A stretch of DNA of 63,452 bases from Acidimicrobiaceae bacterium (GTDB lineage: Bacteria > Actinomycetota > Acidimicrobiia > Acidimicrobiales > Aldehydirespiratoraceae), in NCBI GenBank assembly GCA_028819505.1, contig JAPPLH010000147.1, forward strand, positions 1 through 63,452, given 5' to 3'. Below, one piece after another: positions 16,375-25,412 of the stretch (positions are counted from its first letter, which is position 1; the number at the start of each line of letters is the position of its first letter). The notes under the pieces were generated by a model. The model was not told the DNA's origin. It saw only the letters and a program-made list of their open reading frames with translations, and did not search any database. The translations under genes were made by a program, and so were the position numbers.

Positions 16375-18951
16375 ATGCTCCGTCTGGCCCTGAAGTCGCT
16401 GCTCGCCCACAAGCTGCGCTTCGCGTTCACCGCGCTGGCGATCGTGCTGGGCGTGACCTTCGTGGTGGCCGCCTTCGTGACGGCCGACTCGCTGCGCTCG
16501 ACCTTCGACGACCTCGCCGCCGATATCAACACCGGCACCGACTTCACCGTGCGGGGGGCCCTGCCCTTCGGCGACATCACCCGGGCGAATCCCCCGCCGG
16601 TGGACGACAGCCTGCTCGACGACATCCGGGCCGTCGAGGGAGTGCAGTCGGCCGAGGGCGGGTTCTTCGTCGACGGTGTGATTCCCGTGGACGGATCCGG
16701 GGAGAGCCCGACCACGCTCGGGGGACCCAGAGCCGGCACCAGTTGGACCGCAGACCCGACACTGTCGCAGTACTTCCTGATCGAAGGCGAATGGCCGCAG
16801 GGGCCCACACAGTTCGCCGTCGACGTCGTGACCTTCGCCGACTACGACTTCGGGCTGGGCCGCGACTACCAGGTGGTCACGCCCATCGGGCCCCGCACCT
16901 TCACCCTCACCGGCACGATGCAGTTCGGCTTTCCTGAGAACGCCGGGATCGGTGCGGTGTTCTCTGTGTTCGACACCGCCACCGCCCAGCAGGTCCTCGG
17001 CCTGGAGGGCAAGTTCAACGAGATCGCGGTGCGGGCCGAGCCGGCCGCCGACATATCGCAGGTGCAGGACCGGATCACGGCCGTGCTGCCGGCCGGAACC
17101 GAGGTCATCACGTCCGAGGAGGCCGCCGCGGAGTTCGGCGACGCCTTCGAGAGCTTCATCGGACCGTTCCAGACGATCCTTCTGGTGTTCGCCTTCATCG
17201 TGCTGTTCGTGAGCGCGTTCATCATCTCCAACACCTTCAACATCGTCCTCGGCCAGCGGGTGCGGGAGCTGTCGCTCCTGCGGGCGCTGGGGGCCACCCC
17301 CCGCCAGGTGCGCCGCTCGGTGCTGATCGAGTCGTCGGTGATCGGCGCGACGGCCGCGGCAGCAGGCATCGGGCTCGGGATGCTCGGCGCTCTCGGGCTC
17401 GAGGCGCTGTTGTCCGCTTTTGGCGCGTCGCTGCCCGACGGACCCCTGCCGCTGCGGGCGCGCACCGTGGCATGGGCGTTCGCGGTGGGAGTCGGCTTCA
17501 CGGTGGTGGCGTCGCTGGTGCCGGCCGCGAAGGCGTCGCGGATCTCGCCGGTGGCCGGACTCGGCGAGCAGAGCACCGACGATGGCGGACACGGCCGCTT
17601 GTGGCGGGTTGTCGCGGGCGCCGGCCTCGCCGCTGTGGGACTGATACTGATCGGCCGGGGGCTGTTCGCCGACTTCGACTCCACCACCGCGCAACTGCTG
17701 TCGCTCGGGATCGGGGCCGCGGTGGTATTCGTGGCGGTGTCGGTGCTCAGCCCGCTGATCGCGGGTCCGACCGTGGCCGCTCTGGCCCGTCCCCTGCCAT
17801 GGATCCTGCGCACACCCGGCCGGCTGGCCCGCGACAACGCGGCCCGCAGCCCCCGCCGGACAGCGGCCACCGCGGTGGCTCTGACTATCGGCCTGGCCCT
17901 GGTGGCCATGGTGCTGGTGGTGGGCCAGTCCCTCAAAGACACCTTCAGCGAGAGCCTGAGCGACGCGGTGCAAGCCGACTTTGTGGTCAGCACCGACACG
18001 TTCTCCGGGGTGCCCGAGACTCTGGCCGCCGACCTGAGGAGCGCGGGAGCGTCTGCCGCAGTCCCGCTCGACGAGTACCCCGCGCAAGTCCTCAGCGCGG
18101 TCGCTCCGGGACGCATCGACGACGTCGAGTTGACGGTCACAGACTTGGGCACCATCGACGAGGTCGCTAACCTGCGCGTGATCGACGGCACCCTCGAAGG
18201 CCTCGATCCGAGGTCGGCACTGCTGGTCGCCAGCGACACCGCCGACGACTGGGGCCTTGAGGTCGGGGATGAGGTCAACGTCAACCTGACCAGCGGCGAG
18301 TCGCTGGCCGTGACCGTCGGCGCCGTGTTCGACCAGACCCGGCCGCCCTTCTGGGAGGAATGGATCATCGACGAGTCCCTTCACCGGCAGACGGCCGGCG
18401 CCGACCTGTTCGACCAGTGGGTGGCCGTCAACGTCGAAGGCGACGATCAGGAGGCGTCGCGGGCCCTGCTCGACGAGGTGCTCAGCGCGTACCCGCAGGC
18501 GACGCTGGAGGACCGCCAGGAGTTCCAGGCGTCCCTCGAGTCGAACCTCAACACCCTGCTGGCCCTCGTGAACGTGTTCCTGCTGTTCGCGCTGGTGGTG
18601 GCCCTGTTCGGCATCGTGAACACCCTGACGTTGTCGGTGTTCGAGCGCACCCATGAGATCGGGCTGCTGAGGGCGGTCGGCATGACCCGGCGCCAGCTGC
18701 GCCGGGCGATCCGCTGGGAGGCCGCCGCCATCTCGCTCTACGGTGCCCTGGGCGGGGTGGTGCTGGGACTGGGCTTCGGGGTGGCCCTGTCGGTGGCGAT
18801 CCCCGACGACGCCATCGACCGGGTGTCGGTGCCGGCCTGGCAGATGGTCGGGCTCGTGGTGGTGGCCGTGGCCTTCGGCCTGATCGCGGCGGTGTTCCCG
18901 TCGTACCGGGCAGGCCGCATGAACGTCCTCGACGCGATAGCCGCGGACTGA
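16375..18951 (+). CDS. FtsX/MacB-like ABC permease, first paralogue
   Basis: An 858-residue membrane protein. An N-terminal transmembrane helix (about 12-38, FAFTALAIVLGVTFVVAAF) precedes an extracytoplasmic MacB-PCD-like domain. An FtsX domain with three helices follows near 255-390, with the QRVRELSLLRALGATPRQVRRSV coupling segment. A second extracytoplasmic domain and a second FtsX domain (about 725-850, HEIGLLRAVGMTRRQLRRAI) end the chain. GAGGAT precedes the ATG. It follows the ATPase by 60 bp and precedes its paralogue by 23 bp. The two permeases probably form a heterodimer. Confidence 0.88.
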   Translation: MLRLALKSLLAHKLRFAFTALAIVLGVTFVVAAFVTADSLRSTFDDLAADINTGTDFTVRGALPFGDITRANPPPVDDSLLDDIRAVEGVQSAEGGFFVDGVIPVDGSGESPTTLGGPRAGTSWTADPTLSQYFLIEGEWPQGPTQFAVDVVTFADYDFGLGRDYQVVTPIGPRTFTLTGTMQFGFPENAGIGAVFSVFDTATAQQVLGLEGKFNEIAVRAEPAADISQVQDRITAVLPAGTEVITSEEAAAEFGDAFESFIGPFQTILLVFAFIVLFVSAFIISNTFNIVLGQRVRELSLLRALGATPRQVRRSVLIESSVIGATAAAAGIGLGMLGALGLEALLSAFGASLPDGPLPLRARTVAWAFAVGVGFTVVASLVPAAKASRISPVAGLGEQSTDDGGHGRLWRVVAGAGLAAVGLILIGRGLFADFDSTTAQLLSLGIGAAVVFVAVSVLSPLIAGPTVAALARPLPWILRTPGRLARDNAARSPRRTAATAVALTIGLALVAMVLVVGQSLKDTFSESLSDAVQADFVVSTDTFSGVPETLAADLRSAGASAAVPLDEYPAQVLSAVAPGRIDDVELTVTDLGTIDEVANLRVIDGTLEGLDPRSALLVASDTADDWGLEVGDEVNVNLTSGESLAVTVGAVFDQTRPPFWEEWIIDESLHRQTAGADLFDQWVAVNVEGDDQEASRALLDEVLSAYPQATLEDRQEFQASLESNLNTLLALVNVFLLFALVVALFGIVNTLTLSVFERTHEIGLLRAVGMTRRQLRRAIRWEAAAISLYGALGGVVLGLGFGVALSVAIPDDAIDRVSVPAWQMVGLVVVAVAFGLIAAVFPSYRAGRMNVLDAIAAD

Positions 18952-18974
18952 CGGCAGGCTGGGGGCGTTCGACG

Positions 18975-21557
18975 ATGTTCAAGCTCGCCCTCCGCAGCCT
19001 GATCGACAAGAAGCTGCGTTTCGCGCTGACCACCCTCGTGGTGGTCATCGGAGTGATGTTCGTGGTGGGCTCCTTCACGCTCACCGACAGCCTGCGCTCC
19101 ACCTTCGCGGGGCTCGCTCAGGACATCGCGCGGGGCGCCGACCTCACGGTGCGGGTGGACCAGACCTTCGGCGGCGACTTCGAGCGGGCCACCGTGCCGG
19201 AGGCGGTGGCCGAGCAGGTGGCCGGCGTCGAGGGCGTGGACCGGGTGCGGCCCGAGGTGGCGGCCCTGAACGTCTTCATCGTCGACGGAGACGGAGAGCC
19301 GATACGGCCTCCGGGCCCGCCGGCGCTGGGCTTCAGCTTCAACCCGGGCACGTTCTTCGTCACCGAAGGCCGGCAGCCCTCCGCGCCGGGCGAGTTCGCG
19401 GCCGACACAGTGACCGCGGCCAACAACGGGCTGCTGATCGGCGAGACCTACGAGATCAACGGCCCGCTCGACGCCGAGTCGTTCGAGCTGGTCGGCTTGT
19501 TCAACTTCGGGTCCCCCGACTCCCACACCGGCCTGGGCCAGACGATGGCCGCCTTCGAGCTGGAGGAGGCCCAGCGCTTCTTCGGTATCGAGGACGGCTA
19601 CCAGGCGGTCGGCGTGCTGGTCTCGGCCGGCGCCGACGTGTCCGAGGTTCAGGCCCGGGTGGAGGCCGAGCTGGGCAGCGACTACAGCGTGATCACCGCC
19701 GAGGTCGACGCCGCCGAGCAGGAGGAGGACTTCAACCAGGTCGTCGACATCTTCAACACGATCCTGCTGGTGTTCGCGTTCATCGCGGTGTTCGTGGCCG
19801 CCTTCATCATCAACAACACGTTCCAGATCATCATCGGCCAGCGGGTGCGCGAGATCGGGCTGTGGCGGGCCATCGGAGCGACACCGAGGCAGGTGAGCCG
19901 GTCGGTGATCACCGAGTCGGCCATCGTGGGCGTCGTCAGCACGGTCATCGGGATCGGGCTCGGCCTCGTGCTGGCCCTCGTGCTGCGGGCCATTCTCGAC
20001 CTGATCGGCTTCCCGCTCCCTCCGGGCCCGCTGACGCTGCGGCCCCGCACCGTCGGGCTGGCACTGCTCGTGGGCCTCGGCGTGACGATGATCTCGTCGA
20101 TCGCGCCCGCGATGAGGGCCCGCAAGATCTCCCCGGTGGCCGCCCTGGCCCACGACTTCCAACTGGACCCCACAAGCTTGCGGCGTCGCCTGATCGCGGG
20201 CGGGACGGTGCTCGCGACCGGCGTGGTGGCGCTGGCTGCGGGCATGACTGCCGGGCTGGACACCACCCCGACATTCGTTCTGCTGGGAATCGGGGCGGTG
20301 CTCGCCTTCGTCGGCATCAACACCGTGAGCCCGGCCTTCGCCCGGCCGGCGGCGTCGGCGCTGGGCCGTCCGGTGAAGTCGCTGTTCGGCATGCCGGGAC
20401 GCTTGGGCGGCGACAACGCCTCCCGGAATCCCCGGCGGACGGCCTCCACCGCGGGCGCGCTCCTGATCGGCCTCGCTCTGATGGGGCTGGCCGCGGTGGT
20501 CGGCGAGTCCGTGAAGAAGACGTTCGTCGACATCATCGAGAACGCGGTGGAGGCCGACTACTTCATCCGGTCGTCCGAGACCGGCTTCGGCCCCCCACCC
20601 GGCTTCCCGGCCCGGGTGGCCGACGAGATCGAGGCGCTGGATGGGATCGAGAGCGTGATGCGGATCCAGTTCGCCTTCAGCGGGCTGAGCGTCGACGGGG
20701 AGCCCCGAGACATTGTGGCCGCCGACATGGCCCTGGCCGACGACCACTTCGACGGCCAGGTGAGTTCGGGCGACATGGCCGCCGGGGACCCCCTCACCTC
20801 GCTGGCCCTGCACAGCGACTCGGCCGAGAGCCTCGGCGTCGGGGTGGGCGACACCGTCGAGGCCACCTTCCCCGACAACCAGACCGAGACCCTCACGGTG
20901 GTGGCCATATTCGAGGACGCCGCCATCTACGGCAACTGGCTGATCGACGGGACCTTATGGGACCGCCACTTCAACCGCAACGACCTCGCGTTCGCCAGCG
21001 CCCGCATCGCCGGCCTCTCAGACGCCGTCGGCGAGGCCGAGCAGGCCGCCTTGCAGGAGCGCAGCCGGGCAGCCGTCGAGGGTGTGCTCGACCGCTATCC
21101 CACCGTGATGGTCGAGAACCAGGCCGAGTTCCGACAGACCCAGGAGTCCCAGCTCACTGCGTTGATCAGGGTGATCCAGGTGCTGATAGGCCTGTCGTTC
21201 GTCATCGCGCTGATCGGCATCATCAACACGCTGAGCCTGTCGGTGTTCGAGCGCGTCCACGAGATCGGCCTGCTGCGCTCGGTGGGCATGACCCGCCAGC
21301 AGTTGCGGCGCTCGATCTACTGGGAGGCGCTGATCGTGGCCGTCTTCGGCGGGCTGCTCGGGGTGACGGTCGGCACCGTGTTCGGGGTGGCGACCACGCT
21401 GGCGCTGCCCGAGTCGTTCGTGCAGACAGTGGCCGTGCCGTGGCTGGACCTCGTGGTATTCGTGGTCATCTCGGCGGTCGCGGGGTTGCTGGCCGCCATC
21501 CTGCCCGCCATCCGGGCCGGGCGCATGAACATCCTAGACGCCATAGCCCACGAGTAG
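18975..21557 (+). CDS. FtsX/MacB-like ABC permease, second paralogue
   Basis: An 860-residue paralogue of the preceding gene with the same architecture: N-terminal helix (FALTTLVVVIGVMFVVGSF), extracytoplasmic domain, FtsX domain near 260-390 with QRVREIGLWRAIGATPRQVSRSV, second soluble domain and C-terminal FtsX domain with HEIGLLRSVGMTRQQLRRSI. Both end with a similar RAGRMN(V/I)LDAIA motif, so duplication is clear. It closes a three-gene operon with 15565-16314. Cargo unknown. Confidence 0.88.
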   Translation: MFKLALRSLIDKKLRFALTTLVVVIGVMFVVGSFTLTDSLRSTFAGLAQDIARGADLTVRVDQTFGGDFERATVPEAVAEQVAGVEGVDRVRPEVAALNVFIVDGDGEPIRPPGPPALGFSFNPGTFFVTEGRQPSAPGEFAADTVTAANNGLLIGETYEINGPLDAESFELVGLFNFGSPDSHTGLGQTMAAFELEEAQRFFGIEDGYQAVGVLVSAGADVSEVQARVEAELGSDYSVITAEVDAAEQEEDFNQVVDIFNTILLVFAFIAVFVAAFIINNTFQIIIGQRVREIGLWRAIGATPRQVSRSVITESAIVGVVSTVIGIGLGLVLALVLRAILDLIGFPLPPGPLTLRPRTVGLALLVGLGVTMISSIAPAMRARKISPVAALAHDFQLDPTSLRRRLIAGGTVLATGVVALAAGMTAGLDTTPTFVLLGIGAVLAFVGINTVSPAFARPAASALGRPVKSLFGMPGRLGGDNASRNPRRTASTAGALLIGLALMGLAAVVGESVKKTFVDIIENAVEADYFIRSSETGFGPPPGFPARVADEIEALDGIESVMRIQFAFSGLSVDGEPRDIVAADMALADDHFDGQVSSGDMAAGDPLTSLALHSDSAESLGVGVGDTVEATFPDNQTETLTVVAIFEDAAIYGNWLIDGTLWDRHFNRNDLAFASARIAGLSDAVGEAEQAALQERSRAAVEGVLDRYPTVMVENQAEFRQTQESQLTALIRVIQVLIGLSFVIALIGIINTLSLSVFERVHEIGLLRSVGMTRQQLRRSIYWEALIVAVFGGLLGVTVGTVFGVATTLALPESFVQTVAVPWLDLVVFVVISAVAGLLAAILPAIRAGRMNILDAIAHE

Positions 21558-21583
21558 CAGCGGCGAGGGTTCCGCCCCAGCTG

Positions 21584-21601
21584 TGATATCATATGCTATC
21601 A
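21584..21601. promoter_or_regulatory. Operator-like palindrome of vapBC
   Basis: TGATATCATATGCTATCA pairs at 8 of 9 symmetrical positions and lies 38 bp upstream of the vapB start, in an AT-rich patch (21580-21620). VapB/FitA antitoxins with a ribbon-helix-helix fold bind such inverted repeats with their toxin partner to autorepress. The site fits this position and type. Confidence 0.6.
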
Positions 21602-21639
21602 GTTCGATGGGCAACTGATCCAGCCTTGGGAGACCAACC

Positions 21640-21861
21640 ATGACCGACCTACTCATCCGAGACGTCCCAAGTGACGTCGTGTCGGCAATCGAAGCCAACG
21701 CGGCGCGAGCCGGCCTGTCTAGGGCGGAGTACCTGCGACGAGTCCTGGGACGCGAGCGCCATGTTCCCGCAGACGAAGCGGCCGCGGAGTCGCTGAGACA
21801 CTTCTGCGAGCGGATTGCCGACCTCCGCGATCCCGACGTGATGCGCGCCGCGTGGTCGTGA
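21640..21861 (+). CDS. vapB: VapB/FitA-type ribbon-helix-helix antitoxin
   Basis: A 73-residue antitoxin. The N-terminus, [36 protein letters not shown], is a FitA-like ribbon-helix-helix DNA-binding domain; the C-terminal tail (residues about 50-73) would bind and inhibit VapC. GGGAGA lies upstream of the ATG. Its stop overlaps the vapC GTG start (GTGA). The palindrome at 21584 is its probable operator. Confidence 0.88.
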   Translation: MTDLLIRDVPSDVVSAIEANAARAGLSRAEYLRRVLGRERHVPADEAAAESLRHFCERIADLRDPDVMRAAWS

Positions 21862-22268
21862 CGGCCTGGCTGATCGACAAGTCCGCGCTCGTCCGGCTCG
21901 CTTCGAGTCCAGACGCTGAGGAGTGGGCATCGAGAATCAACCGCGGGCTGGTCCGGATCTCGACACTGACCCGACTGGAGGTCGGCTTCTCGGCGCGCTC
22001 GGCCGATGACCTGCGGCAGATCCAGGCCGGGTTTCCGCTGAGCGCCATGCCCGTGGAGTACCTGACCCCTGCCATCGAGGACCGAGCCGTCGCCGTTCAA
22101 CGGGCTCTGGCGGATGTCGGGCAGCATCGCGGGCCGTCGATACCCGACCTGCTGGTCGCGGCGACCGCGGAGGCCGCGAGTCTGACCGTGCTGCACGTCG
22201 ACAAGGACTTCGACCTCATCGCCGGAGTCACGGGCCAGCCTGTCGAGCGGCTGGCCGTCGCGGGTTGA
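21858..22268 (+). CDS. vapC: VapC PIN-domain ribonuclease toxin
   Basis: A 136-residue PIN-domain toxin. The first acidic residue is in AWLIDKSAL, a conserved glutamate is in TRLEVGFSA, and the third acidic cluster is in [12 protein letters not shown] followed by [10 protein letters not shown]. These are the metal-binding residues of the RNase site. The GTG at 21858 gives the 4-bp overlap with vapB; a GTG at 21852 would add two residues. A decayed copy of the 3' part of this gene lies at 25182-25362. Confidence 0.88.
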   Translation: MTAWLIDKSALVRLASSPDAEEWASRINRGLVRISTLTRLEVGFSARSADDLRQIQAGFPLSAMPVEYLTPAIEDRAVAVQRALADVGQHRGPSIPDLLVAATAEAASLTVLHVDKDFDLIAGVTGQPVERLAVAG

Positions 22269-22466
22269 GCCTCCGTCGCAGCCTCCACGACTTCCGCTGC
22301 CACGAGCAGGACCGCGCCCAGCGCCAGCCAGCGGTCAGGGAACACCGGGGTCCGCATCGACACGGGGGAGGTTCGTAGGGTGGCAGACACCAGAGGCCAA
22401 CGAACCCTCGCGGGGGGGCCGCAGCGTCCTGCGCGTGACATCGACGCCATGGCGCCGAGTCGTTTC

Positions 22467-23249
22467 CTACAGATATCGCTTCAGCGCAGCAGCGCCCACT
22501 AGCACGACGGCAATCGCGATCCCGACGACAAGCCCTTGGAACGCTAGGACAATCGTGCTCCAGTGCTCTACGACGAGTACCACCGCGAGCGCCACGACGA
22601 TGAGAGCGACGAGGATCCCGGCGCCCCACCCCCAAGCGTGGAGACACGCCCGCCGACGCCCTCGGGTTGCCCCGTGCGGGAGATCCGACACGACATGGCG
22701 ACCGTCGACGGGCACAGGGGCCGACTGAGTGGCGGGTGCTGATGGGCGCTGGCGCGTATCTGATCCCGTGCCGAGGTACCCGAGCAGCCGACCCTGCATA
22801 TCCCAGCCCTTGTCCCAAAGCTCCCGGGCCTGCTGGTCGATCCGTGCCATGTCGTCGCCGTGCGCCTCGGCCATCGTCTCGACGTTGCGATAGAGCCCTT
22901 TGTGGGTGAGGTTCGCACTGCCGTGGAGCACCGCAGTGGCGGTCTCGCCATCGCAGACCAGCCATGCTTTGAGGTGCGCTTCTGCCGGCCCCTGCCGAGC
23001 GCGTTTGGTGTACCAGTTCCGCACTTCGACATCATCGCGCCGCACGAACTCGGCGGCTGCTTCCCGGTGGCTCTTGCTGCCCTTCCAGTACTTCGGTCGA
23101 GCATCGCCCACCAGCACACGGACAGCACGGCCCTCCGTGCGCTCAGCCAGCCAAGCGAACCCGGCCGGGGTCGCATAGCCGACAAACACCATCAACGAGC
23201 CCCCAGGATGGTCCGCGAGAAACCAGTCGATCCTGTCAGCGGCCGTCAC
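22467..23249 (-). CDS. Phospholipase D-like protein with C-terminal membrane anchor
   Basis: A 260-residue protein. Residues about 1-165 resemble a PLD-like nuclease domain with one HKD-type motif: HLKAWLV followed 14 residues on by GSANLTHKGL and NVE. One motif per chain implies a dimeric active site, as in Nuc-type enzymes. After a Pro/Arg-rich linker (about 170-205), two hydrophobic segments (about 210-230 and 236-258) form a probable membrane hairpin. The GTG at 23249 is the first in-frame start after a stop. Single-HKD proteins in accessory blocks next to toxin-antitoxin genes include restriction and abortive-infection nucleases; the anchor is unusual. Function is inferred. Confidence 0.65.
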   Translation of the reverse strand: MTAADRIDWFLADHPGGSLMVFVGYATPAGFAWLAERTEGRAVRVLVGDARPKYWKGSKSHREAAAEFVRRDDVEVRNWYTKRARQGPAEAHLKAWLVCDGETATAVLHGSANLTHKGLYRNVETMAEAHGDDMARIDQQARELWDKGWDMQGRLLGYLGTGSDTRQRPSAPATQSAPVPVDGRHVVSDLPHGATRGRRRACLHAWGWGAGILVALIVVALAVVLVVEHWSTIVLAFQGLVVGIAIAVVLVGAAALKRYL

Positions 23250-23270
23250 GGTCCCCCGATCCGTTCATCG

Positions 23271-23405
23271 TCATTCCGCTTCCCGACCCTGGCCAGCGAA
23301 TCCCAGGTCGCTCACCATCGACGGTAACGGCAGCGCGAACATCGCTCGGCGGGCCGGATTGCCGACGCCCTCCGCCGCGGTTCGCTTGCAGTAGTCCTTG
23401 GGCAT
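23271..23405 (-). CDS. Possible small protein upstream of the PLD-like gene
   Basis: A 44-codon frame starting MPKDYCKRTAAEGVGNPARR, with a G-rich stretch (AGGGGG) before the ATG, ending 21 bp before the PLD-like gene on the same strand. I recognise no family. Spacing and a plausible ribosome-binding site are the only support. Confidence 0.3.
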   Translation of the reverse strand: MPKDYCKRTAAEGVGNPARRAMFALPLPSMVSDLGFAGQGREAE

Positions 23406-23495
23406 GTCGGCCCCCTTCGGTGCGATGGAGCGGTGCGCCGACCAGCGGTCAGCCACTGTACTCGTTGCTCGTCTTCAGCGAGCCCGCCTCGATGC

Positions 23496-23963
23496 TCAAG
23501 CAGTCTCGTTCGGGGTCGATGGTGAACGGTCCGTCCACGCTGGTCGGTTGCAGTTGACCAGAACGTCGTCGGGGTATCCGTCGAGGTTCAGCTTGTCGGT
23601 GGGCACCAGCGTGTAGCCATCGGGATGGGCGACGCCTGGGGGCTGGATCGTGAACGGCTGAGACACGGTTTGGAGCGGCGAGCCCTGCACCGACAGCTCC
23701 CCTGCCGCCGCCAACCCGCCAGCGGGCACGAGACCGCCGACGAACACCGCGAACCCGACCACGTAATGACTGTCTGGAACCTCGCCTACGGTCAAGTCCT
23801 GCAACCAGACCTGTTCACATTTCGATTGGATGCTGCCGGCACAAGATCCCTTTCGGCTATCACGCATCCCGTGGGCGGTCAGCACCAGTTCTTTGGGATG
23901 ATATGGACTTGGCGGATCGCTACGATAGCGGTCTCTCGCCGTCGCGCACCGCTCTCGCGGCAA
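23496..23963 (-). CDS. Hypothetical protein, start uncertain
   Basis: An open frame of up to 155 codons. The part from about residue 38 (AGSIQSKCEQVWLQDLTVGE) to the end (TDKLNLDGYPDDVLVNCNRP) has a protein-like composition of alternating hydrophobic and polar residues, unlike the Arg/Pro-rich antisense frames nearby. No signal peptide or Shine-Dalgarno is clear, and the first start is a TTG directly after the upstream gene stop, so it may be a 5'-truncated gene. Family not recognised. Confidence 0.4.
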   Translation of the reverse strand: MPRERCATARDRYRSDPPSPYHPKELVLTAHGMRDSRKGSCAGSIQSKCEQVWLQDLTVGEVPDSHYVVGFAVFVGGLVPAGGLAAAGELSVQGSPLQTVSQPFTIQPPGVAHPDGYTLVPTDKLNLDGYPDDVLVNCNRPAWTDRSPSTPNETA

Positions 23964-24962
23964 TCAAGTATCGGGCAGCGCCACCCTAGAATTGGGTAGC
24001 GTTGCGCGGGCTCCCATCACCGATGACTCGGACACGCCGAAACGGGCGGTGAACTCCTCGATGATCGATACCCGGCTGGCGACGCCGCCGCCGCGCTCGA
24101 TCCTCCGGATGATCTGCTTGGCAATGCCCTCGTACTTCTCATGCCCCCACTCCCGGAGCGCGATCCTGAAATGCTTGTCGATGCGCACCATCGCCGGGTT
24201 TCGATGGTTCTTGATCGACGAGGCGGAGCCGTTGCCGATGGCCTCCACCAACTCTGCGGGCGTCATCGGCCTGCCCACAAGATGCAGGACCCGCTCCGCC
24301 TTCGCCTCGAGCCGGCCGTCCCAGCGGACCAGCCACCCGTCCCCGATGTCGCGCCATGCGCCCGTGTCTGCCATGAGGGCAAGCAGTGCCTGCGGATCCA
24401 TGACGCCGGCCAGGGCGCCGGTCAAGTCCTCGACGTTGATCAGCCATCCGTCGCCGACAACATCGTCGATGGACCTCTGCAAGCCGGCCCGCGCTCGGTG
24501 GCCGCGCAGAAGCAACCCGCGGCTGTGGACATAGCCGGCGATCCACCGCATGAACTCGAACCGGCCGGCGCCGAGCGCTCTCACCCACCGCTGGACAGGG
24601 TCGCCCTCGACGAGCGCAACCAGCCCGAGATCACCCCTGAGCAGCTCCGCCGCCCTTTGGACGGCCCCGAATCGGTCGCTCGCCAACCGCTCGCGGAGCA
24701 ACGAGGCGTCGCGAACGACACGCATGCGCACCGCCTCCGCGGAGACGCCTCGCGCCCGGCCCAGACTCGCGAGGGTGGGCGGATCCCGCCGGAGCTCGCG
24801 GGCCGCCAGCAGGTCCGGATCGCTCGCCTGCGACAGGAGTTCCCCTGCGAGCCGTACGAGCGACTCCGTCTCGTGACGCGTCAGCCCGGGGCGCGCCACC
24901 CCCTCCGTCGGATCCACCAGATTCGTGTGCAGCACGGCGTGCTGCGGATCGACTGCGGCCAT
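23964..24962 (-). CDS. Sigma-70 region 4-like DNA-binding protein with C-terminal HTH domains
   Basis: A 332-residue protein. Residues about 58-95 (TLASLGRARGVSAEAVRMRVVRDASLLRE) form a sigma region 4-like HTH. A middle helical region follows, then a HARE-HTH-like segment around 232-262 (PMTPAELVEAIGN) and a last HTH near 300-325 (SIIEEFTARFGVSESSVMGA). Similar actinobacterial proteins are annotated as sigma-like HTH proteins and occur in accessory or restriction-related loci. There is no region 2, so it is not a functional sigma factor by itself. Transcribed away from the vapC remnant and Fic gene. Confidence 0.55.
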   Translation of the reverse strand: MAAVDPQHAVLHTNLVDPTEGVARPGLTRHETESLVRLAGELLSQASDPDLLAARELRRDPPTLASLGRARGVSAEAVRMRVVRDASLLRERLASDRFGAVQRAAELLRGDLGLVALVEGDPVQRWVRALGAGRFEFMRWIAGYVHSRGLLLRGHRARAGLQRSIDDVVGDGWLINVEDLTGALAGVMDPQALLALMADTGAWRDIGDGWLVRWDGRLEAKAERVLHLVGRPMTPAELVEAIGNGSASSIKNHRNPAMVRIDKHFRIALREWGHEKYEGIAKQIIRRIERGGGVASRVSIIEEFTARFGVSESSVMGARATLPNSRVALPDT

Positions 24963-25181
24963 GGCGGCCCTCCTCTACCGTTCGAGACGACTGGCTTGGG
25001 ACGCCCGCAAGGGCTGCTCCGAGGCCTCCGGCCGGGCACGCTGGCCCGGCGCGGCGGCTAGTCGACACTCAGAAACTGGTCGGAGTTCCGGCTACATGTC
25101 CAACTTACCTTACGATATCAACAATGCCACGTCGATCCATCACACGTCTGGCAGGCGGACCGCGAAGGCTTGGCCCGCCCT

Positions 25182-25362
25182 GTCGCCGTTCGACGGACTC
25201 TGGCGGATGTCGGACAGGACCGAGGCCGTCGATGCCGGCCGGCTGATCGCGGCGACCGCGGAGGCAGCGAGGCTGTCCGTGCCGCATGTCGACAAGGACT
25301 CCGACCTCATCGCGGGAGTCGCGGGTCAGCCTGTCGAGCGGCTGGCGCACACGGAAGGTTGA
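25182..25362 (+). pseudogene. vapC remnant (3' part, frameshifted)
   Basis: Nucleotide similarity to the 3' third of the vapC at 21858-22268 is obvious. The first part reads AVRRTLADVGQDRG in one frame (compare [11 protein letters not shown]). The rest continues in another frame as LIAATAEAARLSVPHVDKDS...[11 protein letters not shown] (compare [20 protein letters not shown]). A small deletion near 25216-25225 shifts the frame. No vapB and no 5' vapC sequence precede it, so it is a degraded fragment. Confidence 0.8.
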
Positions 25363-25412
25363 GCCGGTCGCGATCCCCGGCAGCGCGGGCGAGAGTGGAT
25401 ACGGTGAAGACG

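Noticed and set aside
15553-18654. A 1033-codon minus-strand frame opposite the ABC ATPase and first permease
   Set aside because: It is antisense to two well-identified genes and has no recognisable motif; long antisense frames are expected at this GC content.
22269-22466. Inverted repeat GGTTCGT...ACGAACC and a small hydrophobic minus-strand frame between vapC and the PLD-like gene
   Set aside because: The arms are short with a long spacer, and the frame runs antisense through vapC without a ribosome-binding site.
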